Below are positions 1 through 8,089 of a stretch of DNA of 64,000 nt, piece by piece. Position 1 is the stretch's first letter. Every line of letters starts with the position of its first letter. Below the pieces are notes generated by a model. That model did not search any database. It saw only the letters and a program-made list of their open reading frames with translations, and was not told the origin of the DNA. Made by a program: the position numbers and the translations under genes. Source of the DNA: Pelecanus crispus (Eukaryota > Chordata > Aves > Pelecaniformes > Pelecanidae); the NCBI RefSeq assembly GCF_030463565.1, contig NC_134654.1:14834202-14898201 (forward strand), written 5' to 3'.

Positions 1-31
1 TTTTCAGCTCCCCTGGGGCTCTGGGCCGCAG

Positions 32-38
32 TATAAAA
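32..38 (+). promoter_or_regulatory. TATA box, plus keratin copy 1
   Basis: TATAAAA, 54 bases before the end of exon 1 (91). Transcription probably starts near 62-66, giving a short untranslated exon 1, as is usual for feather keratin genes. Sequence further upstream lies outside the window. Confidence 0.85.
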
Positions 39-505
39 GTGTGCCCGACTCCCAGCTCCTCTGTCGTGCCTTCCTCTGCTCTGTGAAGTTGGTAAGTCCC
101 AATTCATTTTGCCTCTTGTCTCCTCGCTTGGCAGGACAGTTTTTGTGGAGAGGGCTGCATGCATTTTGCCTCCCTTGTCCTCGGTGAATGGTCTAGGACG
201 AGAAACAGGGCATTGGTTGGTTTCTTTGCCAGACGTCGTTCTTTCCAAGGCTCAGGACGTACGGCCAGCACTCCCTAAGCAATGGCCGGCCACTTCCTCC
301 ACCATCCGCAGTTCAGCAATGCTCCTTTTGCGTTCCTGGCATGACGAGGAGCTTCCTTGACTCGTGCCCCATCGCAAATCTCTCTCCGCTGAGCTCCCAG
401 GCGCTGCCTGTCCTCAGAGGAGCCGAGCTGCGGGTCTGAAAGGGCTCGACAGCTAACGCCCTCTGCTCCCTCCCGGTCTTGCAGGGTCGCCTCCCTCCGC
501 GAGAC

Positions 506-835
506 ATGTCGTGCTACAGCCCGTGCCTGCCAGCTGCCTGCGGCCCAACCCCGCTTGCCAACAGCTGCAACGAGCCGTGCGTCACCCGGTGCGCCGACTC
601 CAGTGTTGCGATCCAGCCCCCGCCAGTCCTGGTGACGCTGCCGGGCCCAATCCTCAGCTCCTTCCCTCAGAGCACAGCCGTGGGGTCCACCGCGTCAGCT
701 GCCGTGGGGAGCTCTCTCAGCGCTGGCAGTGTGCCCATCGCTTCTGGGGGCTCCCTGGGGCTGGGGGGCTTTGGGTGGTCCGGTCTGGGCCGTGGGCTCT
801 GCGGGCCTCTGGGACGGGGCAATCTCTTATGCTGA
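506..835 (+). CDS. Feather-type beta-keratin, plus copy 1
   Basis: Encodes a 109-residue structural protein of the feather beta-keratin (corneous beta-protein) family, which assembles into the 3-4 nm filaments of feather or other epidermal appendages. Seen in the sequence: N-terminal cysteines at 3, 7, 12, 21, 25 and 29 and the family hallmark [15 protein letters not shown] (residues 12-26); the central beta-sheet core at about 33-66, including [12 protein letters not shown]; a Gly/Ser/Leu-rich tail; and cysteines at 99 and 109 for disulphide cross-linking. Typical feather keratins are about 98 residues, so the tail is about 11 longer. The start is the ATG at 506; an upstream TTG in the same frame lies in the intron acceptor. 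Intron 92-484 (GTAAGT...TTGCAG) separates untranslated exon 1 from exon 2. Codon 33 is AGT here and AGC in the other copies. All nine copies encode the same protein. Confidence 0.96.
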   Translation: MSCYSPCLPAACGPTPLANSCNEPCVTRCADSSVAIQPPPVLVTLPGPILSSFPQSTAVGSTASAAVGSSLSAGSVPIASGGSLGLGGFGWSGLGRGLCGPLGRGNLLC

Positions 836-1243
836 AGCCCGTGGATTGCCGGCCCGTGGTCGGTCGAGCGCCAGGAGCCGCCAGGAAAGCCCTGGAGCCA
901 GCCCGGAGAGCGCGGCCATGGTCTGCAGAGGAGCCGAGCTCCCAACCGCTCCGCCTGGAGGAAGGGGCCCGCGCTGGCCTTCCGACTCTTCCCAGGGAAG
1001 CCCCTCTCTTTCCCCGCCTTGCTCTGCTTCGCCTTATGCTCCCCATGCGATGCCTCCTCCTTCCTTCCGTGCCAATGGGTCTAGGTGATGCATGACTTGC
1101 CAGAGCCTTGAAGGGGAAAAGGAAAAGCAGCACCCCTGGCGTGGAGGTTTTCCTTTGGACGGCAGCACTTCTCTGAGCTTTACTCAGCCTCCAAAAGGCA
1201 TTGCTTAAGCTCTCGCCTCTTCCATCTTCCTGTGATTTTTCTC

Positions 1244-1249
1244 ATTAAA
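1244..1249 (+). terminator. Poly(A) signal, plus copy 1
   Basis: ATTAAA, about 410 bases after the stop codon, which implies a 3' UTR of roughly 430 bases. No closer AATAAA was seen. Confidence 0.75.
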
Positions 1250-1363
1250 GACATTGGGCATCAGCTTTGCAAGAGAGTCATGTTTCGTTCTCCCCTCTTC
1301 TCCAATCCCAGCCGGCTGAGTGCCCAAAAGAGTTCCTCCCTTGGTAGAACTACGGGTTTCTCC

Positions 1364-2590
1364 GTAGTTCCTGGCCTCGAGAGCGCCTCGTCTTTCGCCC
1401 CTGACATCCCGTAGCAATGGTGACAAGGCCGGTTTGGGGTGAGAGCTCTTGCGGAAGGAGCCCCATTACTCATCGGCACGCCTCGACAGGCACAAAACAC
1501 AGTATGAAGGAAGCCCGAATTTTCTGTTGAATGTCCCTGTGCTGCACTGATTAGAGCAGGGACTCAACACACCGCTGCATTAATGAGAGCCAATGATGGC
1601 CCTGGCTACTTTGTTAGGGAAGTCTTTGTTAAGAACCCAGAAAGGGAATCCCAGGAATTTTTTGCATCCACAGCGGGGAGTGCCAGCAGTCTGGGGAAGG
1701 AGTGTGGCAGAGCCTTGTTCACATGTCTCCGCACTTACAGGCCCATGGGGTGGGCTGGGGCTGGAGAAACTACTCGGAGTGTCCGGGGTGCAAGTGGTTC
1801 TGGTCCCAGCCCCCAAGGCTGTGCACCGCTCCCCTTTGTCCAGGACAGGAATTAACCGGGCGGAGGAGAAAGAGAGGCTCCCAGGGCCCTGCCGTCGGTG
1901 TCCATCCCACGGTGCGCAATCCCGTACCCACCTTTCTGTTATCCACCAGGGGCAGCAAGCCTGGCCTCTGCACCATTTCCCCCAGCTCAAGGTGTGACCT
2001 TCAAGGCACAGAGAGGTCTGGGCTCAGGGGACCAGCGCAGTGGTTTCAACTCTCTGCAGCACTGGAGCTCTGGCAGGTAAAAAGAGGAGTTGTGTGCAGT
2101 GGGGCCGGTGCCCCTCGGCTCCCTCTTCATTCCTGACTGTTAGCTGTGCTGGGAGAGAAGCAGCCTGTGATGGGATCCTGGGTGAGCACGAGGGGGAACG
2201 GCACAGAGGCGCCACGGCCAAGCGTGAGGCACGTGCTCTGTCCTGGTGGAAACTCCACCAAGTCAAGTGTGAGTGACCCCTGTCCATATGAGCTGGTGGT
2301 ATCCTTCCAGAATGCGAGGGGAACGTGGCTGGCGACAAATCGATCTCAAAGTCAGGCTCAAGTCCTTTGGAGGCGCTGAGCCACTCCGGGTTCACTCTCC
2401 CGTGTTCCTTCCCGGGAAGGAGCGGGGGGCTCTCTCTGCTGTTCAGTCATTTTCTGATGTGAACGCTGAGACCTATTTCCCAAAGGTCCCCGGAGCTCAG
2501 CCCAGCTGTCGGGAGAGTGGAGGCAGCCCCAAAAGGCGAAAGCTGGAGGCTGGCTCCTTCTCTCCCGTGTCAAACCGCGTAAAAAGGTGT
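1364..2590. other. Gene-free stretch after plus keratin
   Basis: Unit-specific sequence with no recognisable protein, RNA or transposon. Open frames here, up to 144 codons, occur on both strands and overlap one another, as expected for GC-rich noncoding DNA. Equivalent stretches lie in units 2-4 near 11.62-12.85, 21.87-23.10 and 32.14-33.37 kb. Confidence 0.6.
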
Positions 2591-2595
2591 AGGAG

Positions 2596-2700
2596 TCAGG
2601 AGCAGGAGCAGGAGCAAGGAGCTGGAGCCGGAGCAGGAACAGGAGCAGGAGCAGCAGGAGCAGTGGCAGCGGCAGCAGTGGCAGGAGCAGCATCAGCATG
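2596..2700 (+). repeat. GGAGCA/CAG-rich simple repeat, unit 1
   Basis: Imperfect hexamer and trinucleotide repeat of GGAGCA and GGCAGC type, ending three bases before the tRNA-Ser gene. The same array is present in every unit. Confidence 0.85.
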
Positions 2701-2702
2701 CT

Positions 2703-2784
2703 GACGAGGTGGCCGAGTGGTGAAGGCGATGGACTGCTAATCCATTGTGCTCTGCACGCGTGGGTTCGAATCCCATCCTCGTCG
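2703..2784 (+). tRNA. tRNA-Ser(GCT), copy 1
   Basis: 82-nt class II serine tRNA. The acceptor stem pairs GACGAGG with CCTCGTC, followed by discriminator G. The anticodon loop reads CTGCTAA (anticodon GCT, decoding AGC/AGU). It has the long variable arm expected of tRNA-Ser and a perfect B box, GGTTCGAATCC. It closely matches the vertebrate tRNA-Ser-GCT consensus as I remember it, apart from GGTGAA instead of GGTTAA in the variable part of the D loop. There is no intron. The first TTTT in the 3' trailer is at 2853, about 69 bases away, which is long for Pol III termination. It sits between the convergent keratin pair. Confidence 0.95.
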
Positions 2785-3004
2785 GCCAGCCCAACAATGG
2801 TCAGAGTTTCTGAGTGTGAGCAGCTCGATGTGTGCCCCCAAGTAAGCCTTTGTTTTGAGAAGAGAGCTGCCTGAAAAGAACTTGCAAGGTTCTGAAGTGG
2901 CTCAGGACACACCTCAACCTCTTCTGTCTCCACACAGGCCAGAGGAACAAGGAGGGAAAGAAGGAGGGTCCAGGGAACTCGCAGGACGGCCAGCCTCTCC
3001 TCAG

Positions 3005-3222
3005 TCCCTGGGAAGATGATAGAGCAAAACGTCCTGGAAGTAGTTTCCAAACATAGCTAGCCCAGGAAGGTGGTTGGGAGTAGTAAGCATGGATTTACAA
3101 AGGAGAAGTCATGCTTAACCAAGCTGGTAGCCTTCTACGGTGAGGTGACTAGCTTAGCTTGGTGGAGCAGGGAAGAGCAGTGGATGTTGTTTACCTTGCC
3201 TTTCAGTAAGGCTCAACCAGCC
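3005..3222 (+). mobile_element. CR1 fragment (RT region), unit 1
   Basis: Short piece of CR1 ORF2 in plus orientation. The translation HGFTKEKSCLTKLVAFY followed by a decayed DFSKA-like end matches the CR1 reverse-transcriptase finger/palm region (compare the intact-looking copy near 61,830-61,950). Both ends are truncated. Confidence 0.8.
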
Positions 3223-3328
3223 ACGGGAACGAAAAACAAAATACGCGTACACCACTTTCTGTCACAGCACGTTTCAAGTAAGATTTTTTTTCTCTTTTTA
3301 TGGGAGGCATTGTGCTCTTATCTGTTCT

Positions 3329-3680
3329 CAGAATCTCAGAATCGTTGGGGTTGGGAGGGACCTCCTGGGATCCTTCAGTCCAAGCCAACCGCTCCAGCAG
3401 GGTCAACTTGAGCTGGTTGCTTAGCACATAGCCCAGCTGGGTTTTGAGTATCTCCAAGGATGGAGACTCCACAACCTCTCTGGGCAACCTGGTCCGCTGT
3501 TTGACCCGCCTCACAGTAAGAAAGTGGTTTCTTGCCTTGAGATGGAATTTCATGTGGTTTAATCTGTGCCCATTGCCTCTTGCGCTGCCGGTTGGTACTA
3601 CTGAGAAGAGTGTGGCTCCCTCTTCATTGCCTTCCATCAGGTATGGGAAGAATCCCAGCTCTCACAGCCTCCCCTCATAC
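3329..3680 (-). mobile_element. CR1 3' fragment, unit 1
   Basis: Minus-oriented CR1 tail. Read on the minus strand, it gives the end of ORF2 (RGNGHRLNHMKFHLKARNHF then [14 protein letters not shown]), a short 3' UTR and a decayed terminal octamer near 3329-3345. It lies opposite in orientation to the RT fragment just before it, so it is a separate insertion or the result of an inversion. Confidence 0.85.
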
Positions 3681-3689
3681 TTCAGACAC

Positions 3690-4890
3690 ACCGAGCCCTT
3701 AGCCAGTTTTGTGACAAAGCAGGGATCTGCAGGGAAGACCCGTGTGGAGGCCGGAGTAGCCAGCAGCCAGCCCATGCCACCAAGGGATGTGCTGTCCCGG
3801 GTGCTCAGGAGCGACTTGGCAGGGGTCAGGGGGGACAGGGACGATCCAGCGTGGTTATGAAAGGCACAGAGGTGGCTGGAACCGCTTCCTGCCCACACGA
3901 CCTCCCCTCTCTTACACACGTTTGCGCTTCTGCCTCTCTGGCCACCTGCCTTGCTCTCCCAGTCCCTGGACGTTTCCTGGGGATATCCCTTCCCCACGAC
4001 CGCGGGGCTCTTGCTCTCCCCACCTTGCTCTCCTCTGGGCACGCTTCCCAGTAGTTTTGCAACTTCTAAGGATGCCTCGTGGCTCATGGTGATCAGCACC
4101 TGTGAGCAGCGTGCCTGGACGCGCCAGCGTGCAAACAAGATGTGAGAAGAGGAGAGTGGGCTTTGGCCAAGGGGCTCAGAGCTCAGAATGCTGCTGACCC
4201 CACCCCCCTACGCAACACCCCACCCCCCCCCACCCCCCGCCAGCCTCGCATATCCCTAAGGCCTGCGAGCCAGGTAGAGGGGACCACTGCCCCCGCTGCC
4301 AGCCCAGTTGGGTCTGAATCCAGAGGGAGAGTCTGTGGGAGATGAGAAAGGGGCTGCCTGCTGCGGAGAGGTCAGCTTCTTCATCGGCACCTTAACCTCA
4401 CCTGGACAGCCTCAGGGAAGAGAAGAAGAGCAGAACTCTTTCTCATCGACAGACGAGCTTGGCGGTTTGGACAGACCAGAAGGATCCCTTTCTGTTTGGT
4501 GGCTGCTGAGCCCAGGAGCCCAGCAGAGCTCAGGCTGCCACAGCTCCATGCCCCTAGGCCCAGCCAGCAGCGAGGCTGAGCATGCCTCCCAGGAGGCACA
4601 CACACCCCTCCACCAATCCATGTGTACAACCCGTAGACACACGGCCGACCACACCGCCCAACAAAGGGCACTGAGAGCCTCATCCAGGTCCCCTTTCTGG
4701 CCAGGCAAGCATCCTCAACAGCAAACGATGCCTGAGTGACAGCCATGTTCTCCCATCTTCCCTCTACTTTTGCCACGTTCCTTCCTCCCGGTTCCAGCCT
4801 GGACCCTCCCTCCCTCCACCTCTGGTTCCTCCCGCAAAACATCCCATGCTGAGTCTCGTGCTGTCCTGTGATGCTCTTCCCCTGCACTCA
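3690..4890. other. Gene-free stretch between CR1 fragments
   Basis: No gene or known repeat recognised, apart from a C-rich run at about 4198-4238 that differs by a base between units (a possible G-quadruplex on the minus strand). The reverse complement of about 4700-4840 recurs in diverged form at 43,313-43,455 beyond the array. Equivalent stretches in units 2-4 begin near 13.95, 24.19 and 34.47 kb. Confidence 0.6.
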
Positions 4891-4898
4891 TCACAGTT

Positions 4899-5208
4899 TT
4901 CCAGTACTTAGAGGCCGCTGCAAAGAGGACGGAGACTCTCTCTTAACAAAGAGACGCATGGAGAGGACAGGGAGCACCTGGGAGGGGTTTCACCTTGATG
5001 TAAGAAAGACATTTTCTACAGTGAGGACAACCATTCGCTGCAACGGCCTCCCCAGGGACATGCTAGAGTCCCCATGACCGGAGGTTTTCAAGATGCCATT
5101 GGACAGGATGCTAGATAATCCCATGCAGGCTCCCTTTCCCGCAAAAGGTTGGACCGGATGGTCTTTTGAGGTCCCTTCCAATCAGGGCGATTCTATGATT
5201 GTATGACT
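4899..5208 (+). mobile_element. CR1 3' end, unit 1
   Basis: Plus-oriented CR1 tail ending in GATTCTATGATTGTATGAC, a slightly decayed form of the CR1 terminal octamer repeat. It sits directly against the minus keratin arm (5214), so it marks the flank type of minus genes. Confidence 0.88.
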
Positions 5209-5327
5209 ATTTGGGAGAAACCCGTAGTTCTACCAAGGGAGGAACTCTTTTGGGCACTCAGCCGGCTGGGATTGGAGAAGAGGGGAGAACGAAACATGAC
5301 TCTCTTGCAAAGCTGATGCCCAATGTC

Positions 5328-5333
5328 TTTAAT
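5328..5333 (-). terminator. Poly(A) signal, minus copy 1
   Basis: TTTAAT on the plus strand, that is ATTAAA on the minus strand, 408 bases after the stop codon. Confidence 0.75.
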
Positions 5334-5740
5334 GAGAAAAATCACAGGAAGATGGAAGAGGCGAGAGCTTAAGCAATGCCTTTTGGAGGCTGAGTAAAGC
5401 TCAGAGAAGTGCTGCCGTCCAAAGGAAAACCTCCACGCCAGGGGTGCTGCTTTTCCTTTTCCCCTTCAAGGCTCTGGCAAGTCATGCATCACCTAGACCC
5501 ATTGGCACGGAGGAAGGAGGAGGCATCGCATGGGGAGCATAAGGCGAAGCAGAGCAAGGCGGGGAAAGAGAGGGGCTTCCCTGGGAAGAGTCGGAAGGCC
5601 AGCGTGGGCCCCTTCCTCCAGGCGGAGCGGTTGGGAGCTCGGCTCCTCTGCAGACCATGGCCGCGCTCTCCGGGCTGGCTCCAGGGCTTTCCTGGCGGCT
5701 CCTGGCGCTCGACCGACCACGGGCCGGCAATCCACGGGCT

Positions 5741-6070
5741 TCAGCATAAGAGATTGCCCCGTCCCAGAGGCCCGCAGAGCCCACGGCCCAGACCGGACCA
5801 CCCAAAGCCCCCCAGCCCCAGGGAGCCCCCAGAAGCGATGGGCACACTGCCAGCGCTGAGAGAGCTCCCCACGGCAGCTGACGCGGTGGACCCCACGGCT
5901 GTGCTCTGAGGGAAGGAGCTGAGGATTGGGCCCGGCAGCGTCACCAGGACTGGCGGGGGCTGGATCGCAACGCTGGAGTCGGCGCACCGGGTGACGCACG
6001 GCTCGTTGCAGCTGTTGGCAAGCGGGGTTGGGCCGCAGGCAGCTGGCAGGCACGGGCTGTAGCACGACAT
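5741..6070 (-). CDS. Feather-type beta-keratin, minus copy 1
   Basis: Same 109-residue protein as the plus genes. The intron is different: acceptor after 6092, donor at 6527, length 436 bp, of which only the 72 bp nearest exon 2 match the plus intron. Exon 1 (about 6528-6565) has its own sequence but keeps the family layout, ending ...GAACTTG|GTAAGT where the plus gene has ...GAAGTTG|GTAAGT. In the 3' UTR it carries T at 5605, a variant otherwise seen only in plus copies 3 and 4. The 3' UTR is one base shorter than in every other copy. It converges with plus copy 1 across 4 kb and diverges from plus copy 2. Confidence 0.96.
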   Translation of the reverse strand: MSCYSPCLPAACGPTPLANSCNEPCVTRCADSSVAIQPPPVLVTLPGPILSSFPQSTAVGSTASAAVGSSLSAGSVPIASGGSLGLGGFGWSGLGRGLCGPLGRGNLLC

Positions 6071-6588
6071 GTCTCGCGGAGGGAGGCGACCCTGCAAGAC
6101 CGGGAGGGAGCAGAGGGCGTTAGCTGTCGAGCCCTTTCAGACCCGCAGCTCGGCTCCTCTGAGAGCGAACAGTTGCGTGGGTAGGGTCAGATCTCCCTGG
6201 GAAGTTCCTTTCCGTGCCAGGAGTGGCCAAGGCAGGTCGCTGCACTGTGGATGGGGGAGGAAGCACCTGGTGACCGGTCAGACGGTACTGGACGTCCAGC
6301 CTCAGACGTCAGCAGAGGCCCTGCTACAGAAGAGCCCAACTGACTGACTCCCTCTCGGAAGGGAACAAAGCCTTCCCTCTTCCCTCACCAACGCACCTCC
6401 CGGAAGAGGGCAGCACAGTGTATTTTCAAGCCTGGACCACGTACCAGAGGGAGCATGCACAGAAGGGAAGCAGTCCCCCTGACAGAAATCCCACCAGCAG
6501 GAAGAGAAGGAGTGAGTTCAGACTTACCAAGTTCACCGCGGAGAGCAAGGGAAGAGATGTGGATGGAAGGGCCTGGAGTGGCACAGGC

Positions 6589-6596
6589 TTTTTATC
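6589..6596 (-). promoter_or_regulatory. TATA-like box, minus keratin copy 1
   Basis: GATAAAAA on the minus strand, about 61 bases upstream of the splice donor. It is weaker than the TATAAAA of the plus genes. The predicted transcription start is near 6562-6566. Confidence 0.7.
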
Positions 6597-6599
6597 TGG

Positions 6600-7215
6600 T
6601 GAGCTAGTGCCTGAGGAGACCTGAAACACACCTTCTTTGTGAAGCACGTAAACAAAGAGCAATTTGAGGCTTGCAAAGCACAGCCAGGAGATGAAGAACT
6701 TGTCTCTTTCATCTGAAAGGTCTGGCTTGCATTTCCCTATTGGGTGAGAGCACGGTGATGCATTAGACGCTGGCTCCTCAAAGCAACGGTCATCTGAGGT
6801 CCCATGCCAGGTCCCAGGAACGGGTTTCAGTAGCTCCAGGCCCTGCATGTGGGTTGTGCCCATCCTTGCTGGGGAACGTGACTACCACTCTCAGCCAGGC
6901 CTTCAGCTGTGGAGCCCTCCTGACGAAGGCCACTCACGTGGGTCTCCTGCTGAAGGGCTGAGGCTGACCCTGAGAAACACAAGGCCCCACAGGGCCGTGG
7001 AAGGGCTCAGCAATCGGCCAAGCCCCGGCTGGATGCCTGTCCGGCCGAGGGACACGGAAAGGAGGGGACTCAGATCCCCAGAGGTGGTTGGAAGGTGAAC
7101 GCCAGAGAAGGACCCTCTCTGAGATGGAGAGACGGGCCACTGTGTGAAGGGATGGGGGCACTGGGACCATTCCCAGAGGTGGCCAGGTAGCTCTGTGGTG
7201 GCCTCAAAACAAAGG
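6600..7215. other. Upstream region of minus keratin
   Basis: Presumed promoter-proximal sequence of the minus gene. No coding region or transposon recognised. The same region recurs unchanged in units 2-4 near 16.86, 27.10 and 37.38 kb. Confidence 0.5.
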
Positions 7216-7221
7216 AAAAAA

Positions 7222-7248
7222 GGGGGAGGGGGGCGGGGCGGGGGGAGG
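7222..7248 (+). other. G-quadruplex motif, unit 1
   Basis: Four G-runs of 4-6 separated by single A or C bases, about 650 bases upstream of the minus keratin start. Copies: 17481-17507, 27727-27753, 38004-38030. The identical motif is kept in all four units. Confidence 0.8.
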
Positions 7249-7863
7249 TCTTGTTCTACGGAAATCAGTCCATTGTCATTCTCAAAATTCTCATTCTCAA
7301 AGAGGGCAGGCAGTCAGTGCCAAGGGTGCAAGGTCAAAGTGGCTGAGGAGTGAACTCACAGGCATTTGACTGAGGGTGCTTTTCACTTTTCGCAAGGCTG
7401 GTTGCCTTGTGAAAAGTCCTGAGAAGGACACGCCCTCTTGTGGCTGCAGTTCAAAGCAGAAGGCGTCTTGCGGAGCAAGGATGGGCCTGTGCTGTCCGCT
7501 TCCTGCCCTCAGGTGTTACCACACGCCTGCTGGGGCAGGTGGATGCATGCGCCCTCTCCCGCTGCCTCAGCTTTGCTCAGGCGCAGCAAATGCCAGGCTC
7601 CTCATTGCGGTAGAGGAATGCCTCCCCACCCTTCCCGCACTCAGCAGCGGGGCAGGATGGCAGGCCAAGGAGGAGAGCAGCCCAGCGACGGTACTCACCG
7701 CCTGCTGTGGTGGAGCTGTGACGGGCTGTGTCACGCTCCTGTCTGGTGGCAAAGGAGGCTACGTGAGGAGCAGAGTGTCTGTCCTGGCCTCTGCTCCTCT
7801 TTGCATGACCTCTCAATTGCCAGAAGGGAGAGCAGAGAGGGAGGAGCAGCAAGGCTGTTCTTC

Positions 7864-8004
7864 AAGAAGAAGAAGAAGAAGAAGAAGAAGAAGAGGAGGA
7901 GGAGGAAGAAGAAGAAGAAGAAGCAGAAGAAGGAGGAGGAGGAGGAGGAGGAGGAGGAGGAGGAGGAGGAGGAGGAGGAGGAGGAGGAGGAGGAGGAGGA
8001 GAAG
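7864..8004 (+). repeat. GAA/GGA purine tract, unit 1 (141 bp)
   Basis: Pure-purine tract with one C near 7924: a GAA block, a GGA patch, a second GAA block and a long GGA block. Mirror-symmetric purine tracts of this kind can form triplex (H-DNA). Lengths differ between units (141, 129, 159, 135 bp). Confidence 0.92.
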
Positions 8005-8038
8005 TTCTCTCTTTACCCACCGCGGCCTTTGGCACTTG

Positions 8039-8083
8039 CTGGTGCACAATAGTAGTTCGAGCGCTAATCCGTTAGTGCACCAG
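8039..8083. other. Perfect 9-bp inverted repeat
   Basis: CTGGTGCAC (8039-8047) pairs with GTGCACCAG (8075-8083) across a 27-base loop, 35 bases after the purine tract. Copies: 18286-18330, 28562-28606, 38815-38859. I could not assign it to a tRNA or a known RNA. Confidence 0.5.
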
Positions 8084-8089
8084 CCGGGA

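Larger units (their letters stand above)
413..1363 (+). repeat. Inverted-repeat arm, plus orientation
   Basis: This 951-bp block is repeated in reverse at 5214-6163. It starts inside intron 1, covers all of exon 2 and the 3' UTR and ends about 115 bases after the poly(A) signal. Both edges are abrupt: outside them plus and minus genes show no obvious alignment. Equivalent plus arms: 10670-11620, 20917-21867, 31193-32143, 41446-42396. Confidence 0.93.
5214..6163 (-). repeat. Inverted-repeat arm, minus orientation
   Basis: Reverse complement of the 413-1363 block, 950 bp, one base shorter because of a single-base indel in the 3' UTR near 5512. Spacer to the plus arm in the same unit is 3,850 bp; to the next plus arm it is 4,506 bp. 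Equivalent minus arms: 15472-16422, 25718-26668, 35995-36945. Confidence 0.93.

Noticed and set aside
479-505. Extension of the keratin reading frame upstream of the ATG (TTG start).
   Set aside because: The extra codons cross the intron acceptor (TTGCAG ending at 484), and feather keratins begin MSCY; the ATG at 506 fits.
511-1095. 194-codon and other long frames overlapping the keratin exon in other frames and on the other strand.
   Set aside because: They are shadows of GC-rich keratin DNA. They recur in all copies only because the exon is copied, and their sequence differs between copies where the keratin stays the same.
2358-3050. 230-codon minus-strand frame repeated in four units.
   Set aside because: It runs through the tRNA-Ser gene and the GGAGCA repeat; the leucine runs come from the repeat.
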